Virus record (IMG/VR): IMGVR_UViG_3300027121_000002
Coordinates: 1-64,000 of that record
Origin: a virus
Reading direction: 5' to 3' (one strand)
DNA: 64,000 bases
This document shows positions 46,920 to 55,658 of this stretch, piece after piece. Made by a program: the position numbers and the translations under genes. Each line of letters begins with the position of its first letter. Positions within the stretch are counted from its first letter, which is position 1. The notes below the pieces were generated by a model. The model had not been told where the DNA came from, did no database searches, and worked only from the letters and a program-made list of their open reading frames with translations.

Positions 46920-48097
46920 TAGAATTTAAATCCAGAAAATTTATTAGTTTTTGATTCACTATTTCTTTCTGGTGATTCGTATTCCTCATCTTTTCCAGAA
47001 TTAATAATATCTTTTTGTGCAGATTGTTCGCAATCATAGAGACGCATTTTTTCTCTATCAACACCAACAACAAACCTCTTATATTTATCAGTTGAAGAAT
47101 AACGGTTCTTCAATTGTTTCACCATAATCTGTCCCAACCCCTCCAACTCTTCTGTGCTAATAAGGGCAAACATAAGGTCAGCAGTAGCAGGAAGACCAAA
47201 GGATTCACTAGTATCAGTAAGGTCAGGATCGGAGCTAGAAAAACCACTACGAGTAGTCTGGGTAGCGGAAACAATTGGAACATTTGCTTCAACTGCAAGA
47301 CCACGAAGTTCTTCCGCAATTGCTTTGACATAAGAGTAAGAATTGACTGAAAAATTACTCTTATATCTTGAGGACCCACAAATATTAAGGTAGTCAATGA
47401 AAATAATATCAGGTTTAAATGATTTCTTAAGAGAGAGTTCATTAAGAAGTGCTCTAAAATGACCTGCGTGTGCCGAAGCAGTTGGATACTCTTTGATAAT
47501 CAGAGTTCCTTGTGTTTTCTTCGCAATATTATTTACTTTCGTATCAAACATTACTTTTGGCAATGTTTCAATATCTTTGATATTAACATTTAAGAGATTT
47601 GCGTCAATTCGTTCAGCAATTTTCTCCTCTGCCATTTCAAGCGTAATGTACAATACGTTCCGTCCTTGGAGCAACACGGAGCTAGCCACATGGCACATAA
47701 ACAAGGATTTACCTACACCTGTATTGTGAGAAGAAACACCATTAGTATAATACCTATGATTTGGATGATTTACATTAATATCAACAATAGGTATTTGATT
47801 TCCTGTCTTAAAGACACTTCCAAGTTTATAACCATTTTTAGTTATAAAATGATTTGTCTTATATTTTTCATAAAGGTGTGATGCTTTCATCCACCCAAAA
47901 GATGTTTCAAATAAATGGTCAGCATTACATCTCACAGGTTCTCCATCATCAACCTTTAAAACATATTCATCATACATTCCTTTGTTAATGAAGAAATTGA
48001 CTGGAACATATCCATCAGGCGAATCAACTTCTACCTCATATCCATTATCAAGTAATGTTTTGATTTCAGCAATTGTTGTTTCTTTTTCAATCCACAT
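46919..48097 (-). CDS. gp41: Split gp41 replicative helicase, C-terminal part with long C-intein
   Basis: 392 aa. Residues 1-125 are intein, then C-extein TGVGKSLFMCHVASSVLLQG, the rest of the Walker A motif. It continues with IIFIDYLNICGSS (Walker B), SATQTTRSGFSSSDPDLTDT (sensor) and VKQLKNRYSSTDKYKRFVVG with the Arg finger region, as in T4 gp41/DnaB. With the N-part (49673-50308) the spliced helicase would be ~461 aa, normal for gp41. No obvious Shine-Dalgarno before ATG 48097. Confidence 0.93.
   Translation of the reverse strand: MWIEKETTIAEIKTLLDNGYEVEVDSPDGYVPVNFFINKGMYDEYVLKVDDGEPVRCNADHLFETSFGWMKASHLYEKYKTNHFITKNGYKLGSVFKTGNQIPIVDINVNHPNHRYYTNGVSSHNTGVGKSLFMCHVASSVLLQGRNVLYITLEMAEEKIAERIDANLLNVNIKDIETLPKVMFDTKVNNIAKKTQGTLIIKEYPTASAHAGHFRALLNELSLKKSFKPDIIFIDYLNICGSSRYKSNFSVNSYSYVKAIAEELRGLAVEANVPIVSATQTTRSGFSSSDPDLTDTSESFGLPATADLMFALISTEELEGLGQIMVKQLKNRYSSTDKYKRFVVGVDREKMRLYDCEQSAQKDIINSGKDEEYESPERNSESKTNKFSGFKF
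47723..48097 (-). other. C-intein of split gp41, 125 aa (atypical, contains block B)
   Basis: Contains the hydrophobic core strand EVEVDSPDGYVPV, block B (GEPVRCNADHLFETSFGWMK with NADH in place of T-x-x-H), and the end IPIVDINVNHPNHRYYTNGV then SSHN with the penultimate His and last Asn (47723-47725). C+1 residue is Thr. Only blocks before B are missing, so the break is near the N-terminus, as in AceL-TerL-type inteins. Confidence 0.87.
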
Positions 48098-48101
48098 TTT
48101 A

Positions 48102-48109
48102 TATAAATA
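48102..48109 (+). promoter_or_regulatory. Late promoter TATAAATA (HNH gene)
   Basis: Exact box on the plus strand, 28 bases before ATG 48138 and 4 bases from the divergent gp41-C start. Confidence 0.72.
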
Positions 48110-48137
48110 ATAGTATTAGCAGTAGCAGGGACAGGGA

Positions 48138-48800
48138 ATGTTTGATCGTATCTATTCTAACCTATGTGAAGGTAATAAGTCAAGAAGAGAAAACTATAAA
48201 AAATATTCAGGACTACACGAACACCATATTGTTCCTAAACATATGGGAGGAACAGATGATGATTGCAACCTTACATACTTGAATGTTAGAGAACATATCA
48301 TAGCACATTATTTACTTTGGAAGATTTACAAAAATCCAAATGATTTAAGATCTATGAAAATGTTGGGAGCAAACTTATCACCTCAACACAGAAAAATAAT
48401 AGGAGAGTTTTGTAGAGATAATCAACTTGGTTTCTTTTCAACACCAGTAGAAGAAAGAAAAGAATGGATGATTAGAGGAATAGAAACTCAAAAACAAGAA
48501 TATTTAAATGATAAAGTTAAAAATTTTTATTATTGGAGCACAGAAGAAGGCAGAAAGGAAAGAGCATCTCTTGGAGGCAAGAAGAGAGCATCAAAAGAAT
48601 TTAATTACTGGGCATCCAATCAAGGAAGACAAGAAAGAGCATCTCTTGGAGGAAAAGCACACAAAGGTAAGAAGGTAATGCACTTACCAGGAACAAAAGG
48701 ATGGAAAAGAATACTTCCAGAAGATGTTGATATGAAGTCAAACGAGGGTTGGAAATTTGGAACTGGAGAACCAGCACCAAATTCTAAAGTTAAAAAATAA
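48138..48800 (+). CDS. HNH homing endonuclease in the gp41 break, 220 aa
   Basis: YKKYSGLHEHHIVPKHMGGT then DDDCNLTYLNVREHIIAHYL is a clear HNH nuclease (H-H, N, H). The rest has repeats KERASLGGKKRASKEFNYWA and RQERASLGGKAHKGKKV, NUMOD-like DNA-binding blocks. On the opposite strand to gp41, between its two halves; Shine-Dalgarno CAGGGA. Likely mobiliser of the split-intein allele (inferred). Confidence 0.9.
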   Translation: MFDRIYSNLCEGNKSRRENYKKYSGLHEHHIVPKHMGGTDDDCNLTYLNVREHIIAHYLLWKIYKNPNDLRSMKMLGANLSPQHRKIIGEFCRDNQLGFFSTPVEERKEWMIRGIETQKQEYLNDKVKNFYYWSTEEGRKERASLGGKKRASKEFNYWASNQGRQERASLGGKAHKGKKVMHLPGTKGWKRILPEDVDMKSNEGWKFGTGEPAPNSKVKK

Positions 48801-48824
48801 TAGTTAAAATTGATATGAATAAAA

Positions 48825-48847
48825 AACCACTCAATAAGTGAGTGGTT
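48825..48847 (-). terminator. Terminator of the 257-aa late gene
   Basis: Minus-strand AACCACTCA-CTTAT-TGAGTGGTT followed by a T run; lies between the convergent HNH gene and the late gene. Confidence 0.88.
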
Positions 48848-48873
48848 GAAAAAGATTTTATGATTTTATCAAA

Positions 48874-49647
48874 TCATCTTTTATTCCTGTTATAAGTTGC
48901 TCTTACGGCATCAAAAGATACTCTATCCTTTTCCTTCTCATCATCAGGAAGTTGGGAGTATGGAGTATCTGCAAGTTTTGCTCTTTTTGCTTTCTTTTCT
49001 GGTGTTTGGTCTGTGCTTGTTCTCGCAGTTTTTGCCCATCCCTGATGAACTGCATCAGCACCTGCTTCTCTTGAAGTGCCACTTCCACTTCTTAATCCTC
49101 TTCTAATCGCACGAAGAGCAGCAGCAGCAGAGGAACGATTTGCTGCCCTACCAAAAGAACGCTTATCACCAGATGCTCTACCATATCCATATCTTGAATC
49201 TAATGCTGCATCAGATGCTTTTTCATATTCACTATCTTCTTTCTCCATAATATCATCTCTCCAATCTTCACTCATATTCACCATAATTGCTTCTGCTGCT
49301 TCTGGGGTTTCGGCATATCCTTCATCAAGTAAGTGTGAGAGGATGATGTCGTAAATGTCTTCCGTTATACCCATTCTTTTCCTTGCTCTTTCCTTTTCTT
49401 GCTTACTTGCGGCACGAACTCCTGATAATACTTGTCTGTCGTATTTGCGCTTACTTTTTGGTAATCTCTGTGGTCCTCTTACATAAGTAACACCACCAAG
49501 AGTTCCTTGACTACTTCTGCTTTGTGATAATTCTGGAGTTATTAAAGGTCGTCCGTGTCTCTGATTATACTGAAATCTTCCTCCTTCGGCACCTTCAACA
49601 ACTTCCATATATGCTTCTTGAAGGGCACGAATTTCTTGTGAGTTCAT
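48874..49647 (-). CDS. Late repeat-domain protein inside the gp41 break, 257 aa
   Basis: MNSQEIRALQEAYMEVVEGA matches the N-terminus of the 112-aa protein at 5330-5668 and contains LQE-A (gp21-type site). The repeat domain IYDIILSHLLDEGYAETPEA at about 98-140 is almost identical to it at DNA level. Basic Arg/Ser-rich segments surround it (NRSSAAAALRAIRRGLRSGS). Own late promoter and terminator. Probably a head/core protein that moved into the gap of the helicase gene. Confidence 0.75.
   Translation of the reverse strand: MNSQEIRALQEAYMEVVEGAEGGRFQYNQRHGRPLITPELSQSRSSQGTLGGVTYVRGPQRLPKSKRKYDRQVLSGVRAASKQEKERARKRMGITEDIYDIILSHLLDEGYAETPEAAEAIMVNMSEDWRDDIMEKEDSEYEKASDAALDSRYGYGRASGDKRSFGRAANRSSAAAALRAIRRGLRSGSGTSREAGADAVHQGWAKTARTSTDQTPEKKAKRAKLADTPYSQLPDDEKEKDRVSFDAVRATYNRNKR
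49256..49353 (-). repeat. 98-bp near-identical repeat, copy 2
   Basis: Matches 5346-5443 with two mismatches; encodes the shared domain. Confidence 0.9.
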
Positions 49648-49669
49648 CTTTTTTTTTATTTTATAATTT

Positions 49670-49677
49670 TATTTATA
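49670..49677 (-). promoter_or_regulatory. Late promoter TATAAATA
   Basis: Exact box overlapping the stop codon of gp41-N, 22 bases before ATG 49647. Confidence 0.72.
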
Positions 49678-50308
49678 GTTTTAACTTCCTAAACCTAATT
49701 TTAACTTTGGTTTCTGGATGAACACAACCAGCAAGTGCGATATTAAGAGTTTTGTTAGGAAGACCCCCTTTGGTAATTTTGTTAAAATATTCCAAATCAA
49801 ATGGGATTTTGTCTTCTTTTCTGTGATAAGAGTCATATCGTTCTTGGTAATCTTTTAGGTAATCGTGTCCAATGTGGCTATCAAATCCAATAGCAAGTGC
49901 TTCTTGTAAAATTGTTGGAATGGAATCTCTAGATTTCTTTTCATCTTGCCCGTCAGCAATTTTAATACTTTCCATAAGAGCAAGATAAATTGCTCGATCT
50001 TTACACCACTTTTCAGTAGTATCTATCAACCACTGTTTATCTGCTGGTGCATCATCAAGTTTAGAAATATAATCACAAATAATTTTGTAAGTATCTTCTG
50101 TAATATCAGTTCTTTTTTCTGTTTCAATCAAAAGAACTTCTTTTGTTGCTAGTTGTTCATAGGCAACAATGAATTTACAAATCTCTTCAAAAACTACTTT
50201 CTCGTGAAGATTTTCAAAATATTCATTTTTAATAAAAGGTAATACTTTTCTACAATAATCATTATTGAAAAGTAAATTTCTCAAAATAGTAGTTTCGACT
50301 TTTTCCAT
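49673..50308 (-). CDS. gp41: Split gp41 replicative helicase, N-terminal part with 17-aa N-intein
   Basis: 211 aa. The N-terminal domain (TTILRNLLFNNDYCRKVLPF) and linker lead to DLEYFNKITKGGLPNKTLNI-ALAG, which is the start of the Walker A loop; then Cys1 and 16 more intein residues before the stop. The helicase cannot work without joining to 46919-48097. Upstream neighbours are the hydroxylase and uvsX. Confidence 0.93.
   Translation of the reverse strand: MEKVETTILRNLLFNNDYCRKVLPFIKNEYFENLHEKVVFEEICKFIVAYEQLATKEVLLIETEKRTDITEDTYKIICDYISKLDDAPADKQWLIDTTEKWCKDRAIYLALMESIKIADGQDEKKSRDSIPTILQEALAIGFDSHIGHDYLKDYQERYDSYHRKEDKIPFDLEYFNKITKGGLPNKTLNIALAGCVHPETKVKIRFRKLKL
49676..49726 (-). other. 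N-intein of split gp41, 17 aa
   Basis: CVHPETKVKIRFRKLKL and stop. Cys1 codon at 49724-49726; C-V-H-P-E-T-K-V fits intein block A (C-x-x-x-x-T-x-(I/V)). It ends before any block B, which is found instead in the C-intein. Confidence 0.87.
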
Positions 50309-50319
50309 TACTCCTCTAT

Positions 50320-50871
50320 CTATGGATTTCGTTTATGGTGTGGAGCATCAAATACAAAAGTAATTCTGACTTCATCACCAATATTTTCAGCACTATGGGG
50401 AAGTTTATTGTTAAACCAAAAGAAGGTTCCAGGTTCAACAATCACAGTTTCATCCCCCACACTATACCTGTATTTTCCTTGAATGGAAAGGTGATATCTA
50501 TCCTTTGTAAGATAATAAGTTCCCTCATCGATATGAGTTCCAACAATCTCCCCAACAGGTAAAGAGAGAAAAGCACAACGACGTATTTTTTTAAAATATG
50601 TCTTTAAGAATTTAAGAACTTCTGTGTGCTTTTCATATGCTGGTGTTTGAATACAAATTTCAGTATCACCAACATATTGTCCTTCCTTTTCTATTCCACC
50701 AATTATCAACTGAAGAACATCAACTGTAACAGTATATTTTGTTGGGTCAAGTTGTTCTATTTTTTTATCTTTAATATTCTTTTGTGATCCCCAGTCCTCT
50801 GGATATTGTTTTATTTGTTCTAATATTTTAGATACATCAATTCCAGTTTTTATAACTCGAATATTTTCCAT
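50320..50871 (-). CDS. Aspartyl/asparaginyl hydroxylase-like 2-oxoglutarate oxygenase
   Basis: 183 aa. VGTHIDEGTYYLTKDRYHLS (H-x-D then R-x-H), VEPGTFFWFNNKLPHSAENI (second His) and EVRITFVFDA form the jelly-roll iron site of Asp_Arg_Hydrox-type enzymes. Fe(II)/2OG-dependent hydroxylation of a protein or small molecule. Coupled to uvsX by TAATG overlap. Confidence 0.78.
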   Translation of the reverse strand: MENIRVIKTGIDVSKILEQIKQYPEDWGSQKNIKDKKIEQLDPTKYTVTVDVLQLIIGGIEKEGQYVGDTEICIQTPAYEKHTEVLKFLKTYFKKIRRCAFLSLPVGEIVGTHIDEGTYYLTKDRYHLSIQGKYRYSVGDETVIVEPGTFFWFNNKLPHSAENIGDEVRITFVFDAPHHKRNP

Positions 50872-51875
50872 TATCCATAAGAAAATTCCTTTTTTGCTGC
50901 TTCATCAATTGCTTGCATCACTTCTGGTGTGAAATATTTCTCTGGATTTTCATTAATAGTTTTTCCAAATTGAGTTGTGCCATCTCCGACATCATAACGA
51001 GTTCCCACCTTCTTAAAGATTTCATACTTTTCAGCAAGATCAAGAAGACCATAATACTTATCAAGACCACGTTCATCATAATACAAACGCACCTCCACTT
51101 CTTTGTTTTCTTTACTCAAACGAGACTTTTGTGTCTTACATTTGATGATATTGCCAACAACTTCTGTTCCATCCTTTTCTTTTTTCTTAGAAAGATAAAT
51201 GATAGAAGATGCTGCATATTTAAGACCAGAACCACCACTCATTTCTTTCATAGGAACATAAGAACCCACAACATCATAAGTGTGATTAGTCACAATCATT
51301 GGAATGTTTACTTGACCCAGTTTAAGAGTAAGCATACGGAAAGCACCTTTCACCAATTGGGATTTAGTCATATCCCTTACCTGCTTGTCATTCAAACTAT
51401 CTTCAATTTCTTTCGTTGTAGAAAGCATACCAAGACTATCAAGAACAAACATACAAGGTTTACGTTCTTCTGGTTTTTTCTTTTGATATAAATCAACTGC
51501 TTTGAGTGCCTTTGATCTAAACTCCTCAATTGTAACTACATTAATAACTACAATTCTAGAAACATCAAGTCCTCTACTTTCGAGCATTGATTTTGTTACT
51601 GCAGCCTCAGTATCAAAGTAGAGACAATAACCATCGGAGTGAGTATCAAGAAAATTCTTAACCACAGCGAGAGAGAAGAAAGTTTTTCCAGTAGAAGACT
51701 CTCCAGCAATAGCAGTAATTTTATTCCCAGATACACCACCAAATATGCTACCTGAAACCAGTGCATTAAAAATATACGAACCCGTGTCAACATAAGTCTC
51801 AGTTTCATCAATATCCGAGGCAAGAGATGCATATTCTCCGCCAATTTCTTTTACAATATCTTTTAAAAAATCCAT
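50871..51875 (-). CDS. uvsX: UvsX recombinase (RecA family)
   Basis: 334 aa. [20 protein letters not shown] is Walker [21 protein letters not shown] follows, [18 protein letters not shown] is Walker B, and [20 protein letters not shown] the loop region. Strand exchange in recombination-dependent replication and repair. Overlaps its neighbours (TAATG) on both sides. Confidence 0.95.
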   Translation of the reverse strand: MDFLKDIVKEIGGEYASLASDIDETETYVDTGSYIFNALVSGSIFGGVSGNKITAIAGESSTGKTFFSLAVVKNFLDTHSDGYCLYFDTEAAVTKSMLESRGLDVSRIVVINVVTIEEFRSKALKAVDLYQKKKPEERKPCMFVLDSLGMLSTTKEIEDSLNDKQVRDMTKSQLVKGAFRMLTLKLGQVNIPMIVTNHTYDVVGSYVPMKEMSGGSGLKYAASSIIYLSKKKEKDGTEVVGNIIKCKTQKSRLSKENKEVEVRLYYDERGLDKYYGLLDLAEKYEIFKKVGTRYDVGDGTTQFGKTINENPEKYFTPEVMQAIDEAAKKEFSYG

Positions 51876-54370
51876 TAGTTAAAAAACGATTCTAAGTTTA
51901 CAGTTTTTTCCACTTTCCAGTTAATTGCATCCAAAATGACTTTCATCGGTTCCAAAAATGCTTTACTGAATTGTAGGTCATAATCAATATATTTGTCTAG
52001 TCCAAATTCCTTTGGAAATTCTTGAATATAAGAAATTACGTTTTCGTGAATTGGATTTGGAAGTTTCAAATAACAAAATTTAATCTTTTCCCCATTTTGA
52101 ATTTTCGCATACTTCTTATCCAACTTCTTTTCTTTAATTAGATGATTATAAAGAATTGCTCCCCTTGCGTGAATTGGAGTTCCTTTACTATAAAGAGTCG
52201 ATGAAGATTTATGTTTATTCACATCATTAATTGAACGTGGAAATGAAATTTCTTCTGGAGGAAGTTGATTAAATGTTTTACGAAAATTATCTATAAAGGA
52301 AATCAGTTCGTCTTCTGTTTTAGTCATCACAATTTTAAGAGCATCTTTAATCTTTTGACGACAAGGAGCAGGAGTAGAAGATTTAACTGCTTCCAATCCC
52401 ATAATCTTTAATTTAGGTTCATCATAACGAACACCTTCACTATCCCAAACATTCAAGATATAACGCTTTTTGGCAGTCCAGATTCCACGGTCAGCAATAT
52501 TTTCCCGTTTCATCTGCATCTTCTGGTCGTAAGCATTCACATAGTCCGCCAATTCTTGGTAAGAACTCTCAATATATTTTTCAAATTCCATCTTACAGAC
52601 CTTATCAAGGAACCCAACAATTTCCTCAGTAGTTTTTTCTCTTCCTTTGTATACAGTCTCAACAAAAGGACCCATATTAAGATAGATAGAATCAGTATCT
52701 GAAGCAATAACATAATCAACATCATTTGTTTTAAGAATTTTGTTTAAGTATGAGTTCATTTTACCTTCAATCCAACGAATGGAAACTTGTCCAGACATTG
52801 TGATTGCTTCGGCATTTGCTAGTTTATAATACCTGAAATACTGATTTCCAATAGCACCGTAAGCACTATTAAGAGAAATCTTTTTTGCCATTTGGATGTT
52901 GTTGCATCTTGCAATCTCCTTTTCCAATTCTTTTGTCTTGGTTTTTTCATATTGCTGTTTCGCAACCAACATCTTTTTCTTGAAGATTACACGGTCGTTA
53001 TACATTTTCTCCATTAGTTCTGGAAGAAACCCACGAACATCTTTACGATACATTGCACCATTCGGGCATATCGCATATTCATTATAATTATCAAATTTGA
53101 CTTGACGATTTAATATCCTTTCAACAGTTGCGCTGGGATGTCTTTCTTCCAAGAGTGTCTCTGGTGAGATATTGTACTGCATAATAAGGTGAGGATAAAG
53201 AGAATTAAGGTCAAAAGAAACAACCCAATCATACTTTCCTGGAATCGGTTCCTTGACATATGCCCCCGCAAATTTATCACTCTTTTCTGAACGGTCCTTA
53301 GGAGGAATAACAATATTCCTTTTCTTTAAGTAGTTATAAATGATTGCATCCCAAGTTCTTACCTGAAAGAACACATCATTGAAATTGACCTTAGCATCAT
53401 ATGCCATCGTAAAACATAGTTCGATGAGTTTCATCTTGTCTTCCAATTGGTCTACAAGTTCTACGTCTCGAATGTTGTAATCAATAAACTTTTGCCAATC
53501 TTTTGTATAAAAATCTTTAAAAGTCTCAAACTCAGAGTGATCCAATTTCTTTTGACCTAGTTCAACATTAGCAATATGGTCTAGACGATAAGATTCCTGT
53601 GCCTTATAAGTAAATTTCTTATAAAGGTCAAGATAATCAATAACAGAAACCCCAGCAACTTCATAAGAGATTTGTTCTCTTCCTTTAATTACAAGTTCTT
53701 TTCTTCGAATATTCCCCCAAGGAGAAAGACGACGTGCTTCCTTTTCACCGAGAATTCTATCAATTCTTCCAGCAATATAAGGAATATCATACAACTCACA
53801 GTTCCAACCTGTAATTACATCAGGAGTTTCCTTTTCCCAAAATGCGAGAAAGTGTTGAATCAAATCAATTTCATCCCTACATTCAACATACATAACATCC
53901 TTACGAGTATTAATATAAGGACGAGAAGCAAAGCAAATAATATGCTTTGTTGCGTAATTTTGTAAGGTAATTGCTAGAAGTTCTTCCGCACAATCAAATA
54001 CATTTGGGAATCCATTTTCAGAAGCAACCTCAATGTCGATTGTTGCAAGACGAATTTTCTTAATATCAAACTTAATTTCATCTTCTGGATAAGTTTCAGA
54101 AATATATTGTGCTTTGTAATTATCATTACCGTAAACAGTAAATCCTTCTACATTTTCATATTTCTTCAAAAAATCCTTGCAGTCAGAAATCTTTCCAGGT
54201 TGAATTGGTTCAACACTCAACCCATCAAGAGTCTTATACTCACTTTGTTTTTTGGAAGTCACATAGAGAGTTGGTTGGAACTCTTCTTCTGATTGAAAAT
54301 ACCTACCGTCTTCATAACCACGAACCAACATTTTATTAAATTTTTCATAGACGTTGGTATAAAATCTCAT
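51875..54370 (-). CDS. gp43: DNA polymerase (T4 gp43-like, family B)
   Basis: 831 aa. Exonuclease motifs [29 protein letters not shown] and [14 protein letters not shown]; polymerase motifs [40 protein letters not shown] and [14 protein letters not shown]. The C-terminal end ([11 protein letters not shown]) fits a clamp-binding tail. Slightly shorter than T4 gp43 (898 aa), usual for cyanophages. No intein. Confidence 0.97.
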   Translation of the reverse strand: MRFYTNVYEKFNKMLVRGYEDGRYFQSEEEFQPTLYVTSKKQSEYKTLDGLSVEPIQPGKISDCKDFLKKYENVEGFTVYGNDNYKAQYISETYPEDEIKFDIKKIRLATIDIEVASENGFPNVFDCAEELLAITLQNYATKHIICFASRPYINTRKDVMYVECRDEIDLIQHFLAFWEKETPDVITGWNCELYDIPYIAGRIDRILGEKEARRLSPWGNIRRKELVIKGREQISYEVAGVSVIDYLDLYKKFTYKAQESYRLDHIANVELGQKKLDHSEFETFKDFYTKDWQKFIDYNIRDVELVDQLEDKMKLIELCFTMAYDAKVNFNDVFFQVRTWDAIIYNYLKKRNIVIPPKDRSEKSDKFAGAYVKEPIPGKYDWVVSFDLNSLYPHLIMQYNISPETLLEERHPSATVERILNRQVKFDNYNEYAICPNGAMYRKDVRGFLPELMEKMYNDRVIFKKKMLVAKQQYEKTKTKELEKEIARCNNIQMAKKISLNSAYGAIGNQYFRYYKLANAEAITMSGQVSIRWIEGKMNSYLNKILKTNDVDYVIASDTDSIYLNMGPFVETVYKGREKTTEEIVGFLDKVCKMEFEKYIESSYQELADYVNAYDQKMQMKRENIADRGIWTAKKRYILNVWDSEGVRYDEPKLKIMGLEAVKSSTPAPCRQKIKDALKIVMTKTEDELISFIDNFRKTFNQLPPEEISFPRSINDVNKHKSSSTLYSKGTPIHARGAILYNHLIKEKKLDKKYAKIQNGEKIKFCYLKLPNPIHENVISYIQEFPKEFGLDKYIDYDLQFSKAFLEPMKVILDAINWKVEKTVNLESFFN

Positions 54371-54672
54371 TTTACAAGTTCAGTGTATTCATCAAGTAAT
54401 TTTCCAGTCGGTTCAACAAGAGTTAAAATCTTGTCTGAACTCATCATAATTTCTTCGTCATTTGTAATTCCCTTTAACCAAGGAGAAAGACTTCCATCAT
54501 CAGAAATCAAATATGGTTTTATTAACCTACAATTTGGTTCTCCAAAATCAACCAATACTTCTTGAATTTCAGTGATTAAATTCAACTGATTCATTAAGAT
54601 TAGAACTTGAACTGTCGGGTCTGACATCACTTGTTGTTTCATTGGTTCCCCCATCATTTGGTCCATTGACAT
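54367..54672 (-). CDS. Sm-like-fold protein, 101 aa
   Basis: MSMDQMMGEPMKQQVMSDPT then VQVLILMNQLNLITEIQEVL and ILTLVEPTGKLLDEYTEL. Strand order and LSPWLKG...ILTLVEP match ISVYPWM...VVTIVEP of the next gene, so it looks like a paralogue. ATG 54672 has AGGA at the right spacing. It overlaps the upstream paralogue by 104 bases and gp43 by 4. Confidence 0.65.
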   Translation of the reverse strand: MSMDQMMGEPMKQQVMSDPTVQVLILMNQLNLITEIQEVLVDFGEPNCRLIKPYLISDDGSLSPWLKGITNDEEIMMSSDKILTLVEPTGKLLDEYTELVK

Positions 54673-54994
54673 TGTGATTTCCTCTTCCATTCATTCTATC
54701 CTCATAAGATTTCTTTAAAGTTGCTGCTGGTTCTACAATTGTAACCACCCAATCTGGATTAATTGCGATATCAGTATCATCGGACAAGGGCATCCAAGGA
54801 TATACTGAGATATTATATGCTCTGGTTTCTAACTGTTCTGAATCTTCCATCAAAACTTGTGGCCGAGTCAGTTTTACGACATAAGGGTCAGAAAAAATAT
54901 AAGAAACAGTTTTATTTGTTTCTTCTGAAATTGCTTCTCTAATATCTGCGATTACATCTTCGCCAGATTTCAATAGTGCGAGTTTTACAGTCAT
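54569..54994 (-). CDS. Sm-like-fold protein with disordered tail, 141 aa
   Basis: MTVKLALLKSGEDVIADIRE is an Sm/LSm-like first strand pair; NISVYPWMPLSDDTDIAINP and DWVVTIVEPAATLKKSYEDR complete it. Residues ~100-141 are Asn/Gly/Ser-rich disorder, encoded where the next gene overlaps. A similar protein is encoded at 63576-63965. Possibly RNA binding, inferred from fold only. ATG 54994 chosen over GTG 55003. Confidence 0.68.
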   Translation of the reverse strand: MTVKLALLKSGEDVIADIREAISEETNKTVSYIFSDPYVVKLTRPQVLMEDSEQLETRAYNISVYPWMPLSDDTDIAINPDWVVTIVEPAATLKKSYEDRMNGRGNHNVNGPNDGGTNETTSDVRPDSSSSNLNESVEFNH

Positions 54995-55015
54995 TTTATT
55001 CACATACCTGTTGTA

Positions 55016-55044
55016 ATTTTAACAAAAAAATGGGGAGGCGTCAA
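55016..55044 (-). promoter_or_regulatory. Sigma70-type early promoter (gp43-uvsX-gp41 operon)
   Basis: Minus strand TTGACG (55039-55044), 17 bases, TAAAAT (55016-55021), 22 bases before ATG 54994. Confidence 0.75.
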
Positions 55045-55634
55045 GTTTCTTCTCTCTTTTTTGCTTCTCTCTTTTTTGCTTCTCTTATCTTAGCTGCCTC
55101 ACTCATTTTTCTTTTTGTTTCTTCGCTCATTTGCTTTTTTGCTTTACTCATTTTTCTTTTTGTTTCTTCACTTTTTGGTTTTCCACATAAAGATTTACTC
55201 AACTTTTCCTTAGTTTTATCGGAAAGTTTTCTACCCTTATATAAGTTAGAAAGGTAAAGTTTAGCATCTTCTGGAAATATTCTACCTTTACTTTTCTCAC
55301 CTATCTTTTTTTTAGTTTCTTCACTATGTTTTCTATTACGCATTTTTTGTTTAGTTTCTTCTGTATGAGAAACAAATACAGGAGGAGCATCACCCCCATC
55401 AGTCTTATTTTCTAATATTCCAGTTTTTTTATTTTTTCTCCCCAATATACTTATTATATAAACTTCGTGTCTATATGCTTCATTTTCACTTAAATTTTTC
55501 TTTAATAAAATAATTTTATCGTTGGTGGGCACCCTAACTGAATGATTTTTATCCCAGGCTCTATTGCCCTTTCCCTTACCAATATAATAAGGAATATTAT
55601 TTTCATCAAAATAAGCATAGGTATAATAATTCAT
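55041..55634 (-). CDS. GIY-YIG homing endonuclease with NUMOD3 repeats, 197 aa
   Basis: MNYYTYAYFDENNIPYYIGK is the GIY-YIG core; HEVYIISILGR the Glu; five NUMOD3-like repeats follow (SHTEETKQKMRNRKHSEETK, LSKSLCGKPKSEETKRKMSK and so on), ending in KREAKKREET. Similar in layout to the gene at 5691-6326 (FYTYAYLREDRTPYYIGKG), so a close relative. It sits in the gap between Hsp20 region and the gp43 operon with its own late box. Confidence 0.88.
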   Translation of the reverse strand: MNYYTYAYFDENNIPYYIGKGKGNRAWDKNHSVRVPTNDKIILLKKNLSENEAYRHEVYIISILGRKNKKTGILENKTDGGDAPPVFVSHTEETKQKMRNRKHSEETKKKIGEKSKGRIFPEDAKLYLSNLYKGRKLSDKTKEKLSKSLCGKPKSEETKRKMSKAKKQMSEETKRKMSEAAKIREAKKREAKKREET

Positions 55635-55658
55635 TTAAACATTCCTACCTTTTATTGG

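Noticed and set aside
48098-49672. Group I intron as the cause of the gp41 break
   Set aside because: The flanks carry intein blocks A, B, F and G with Cys1, His-Asn and Thr+1, and stop and start codons sit exactly at intein ends. No intron-type pairing elements were recognised.
50913-51491. 192-codon plus-strand frame opposite uvsX
   Set aside because: Shadow of the RecA-type gene; product Phe/His/Thr-rich with no motif.
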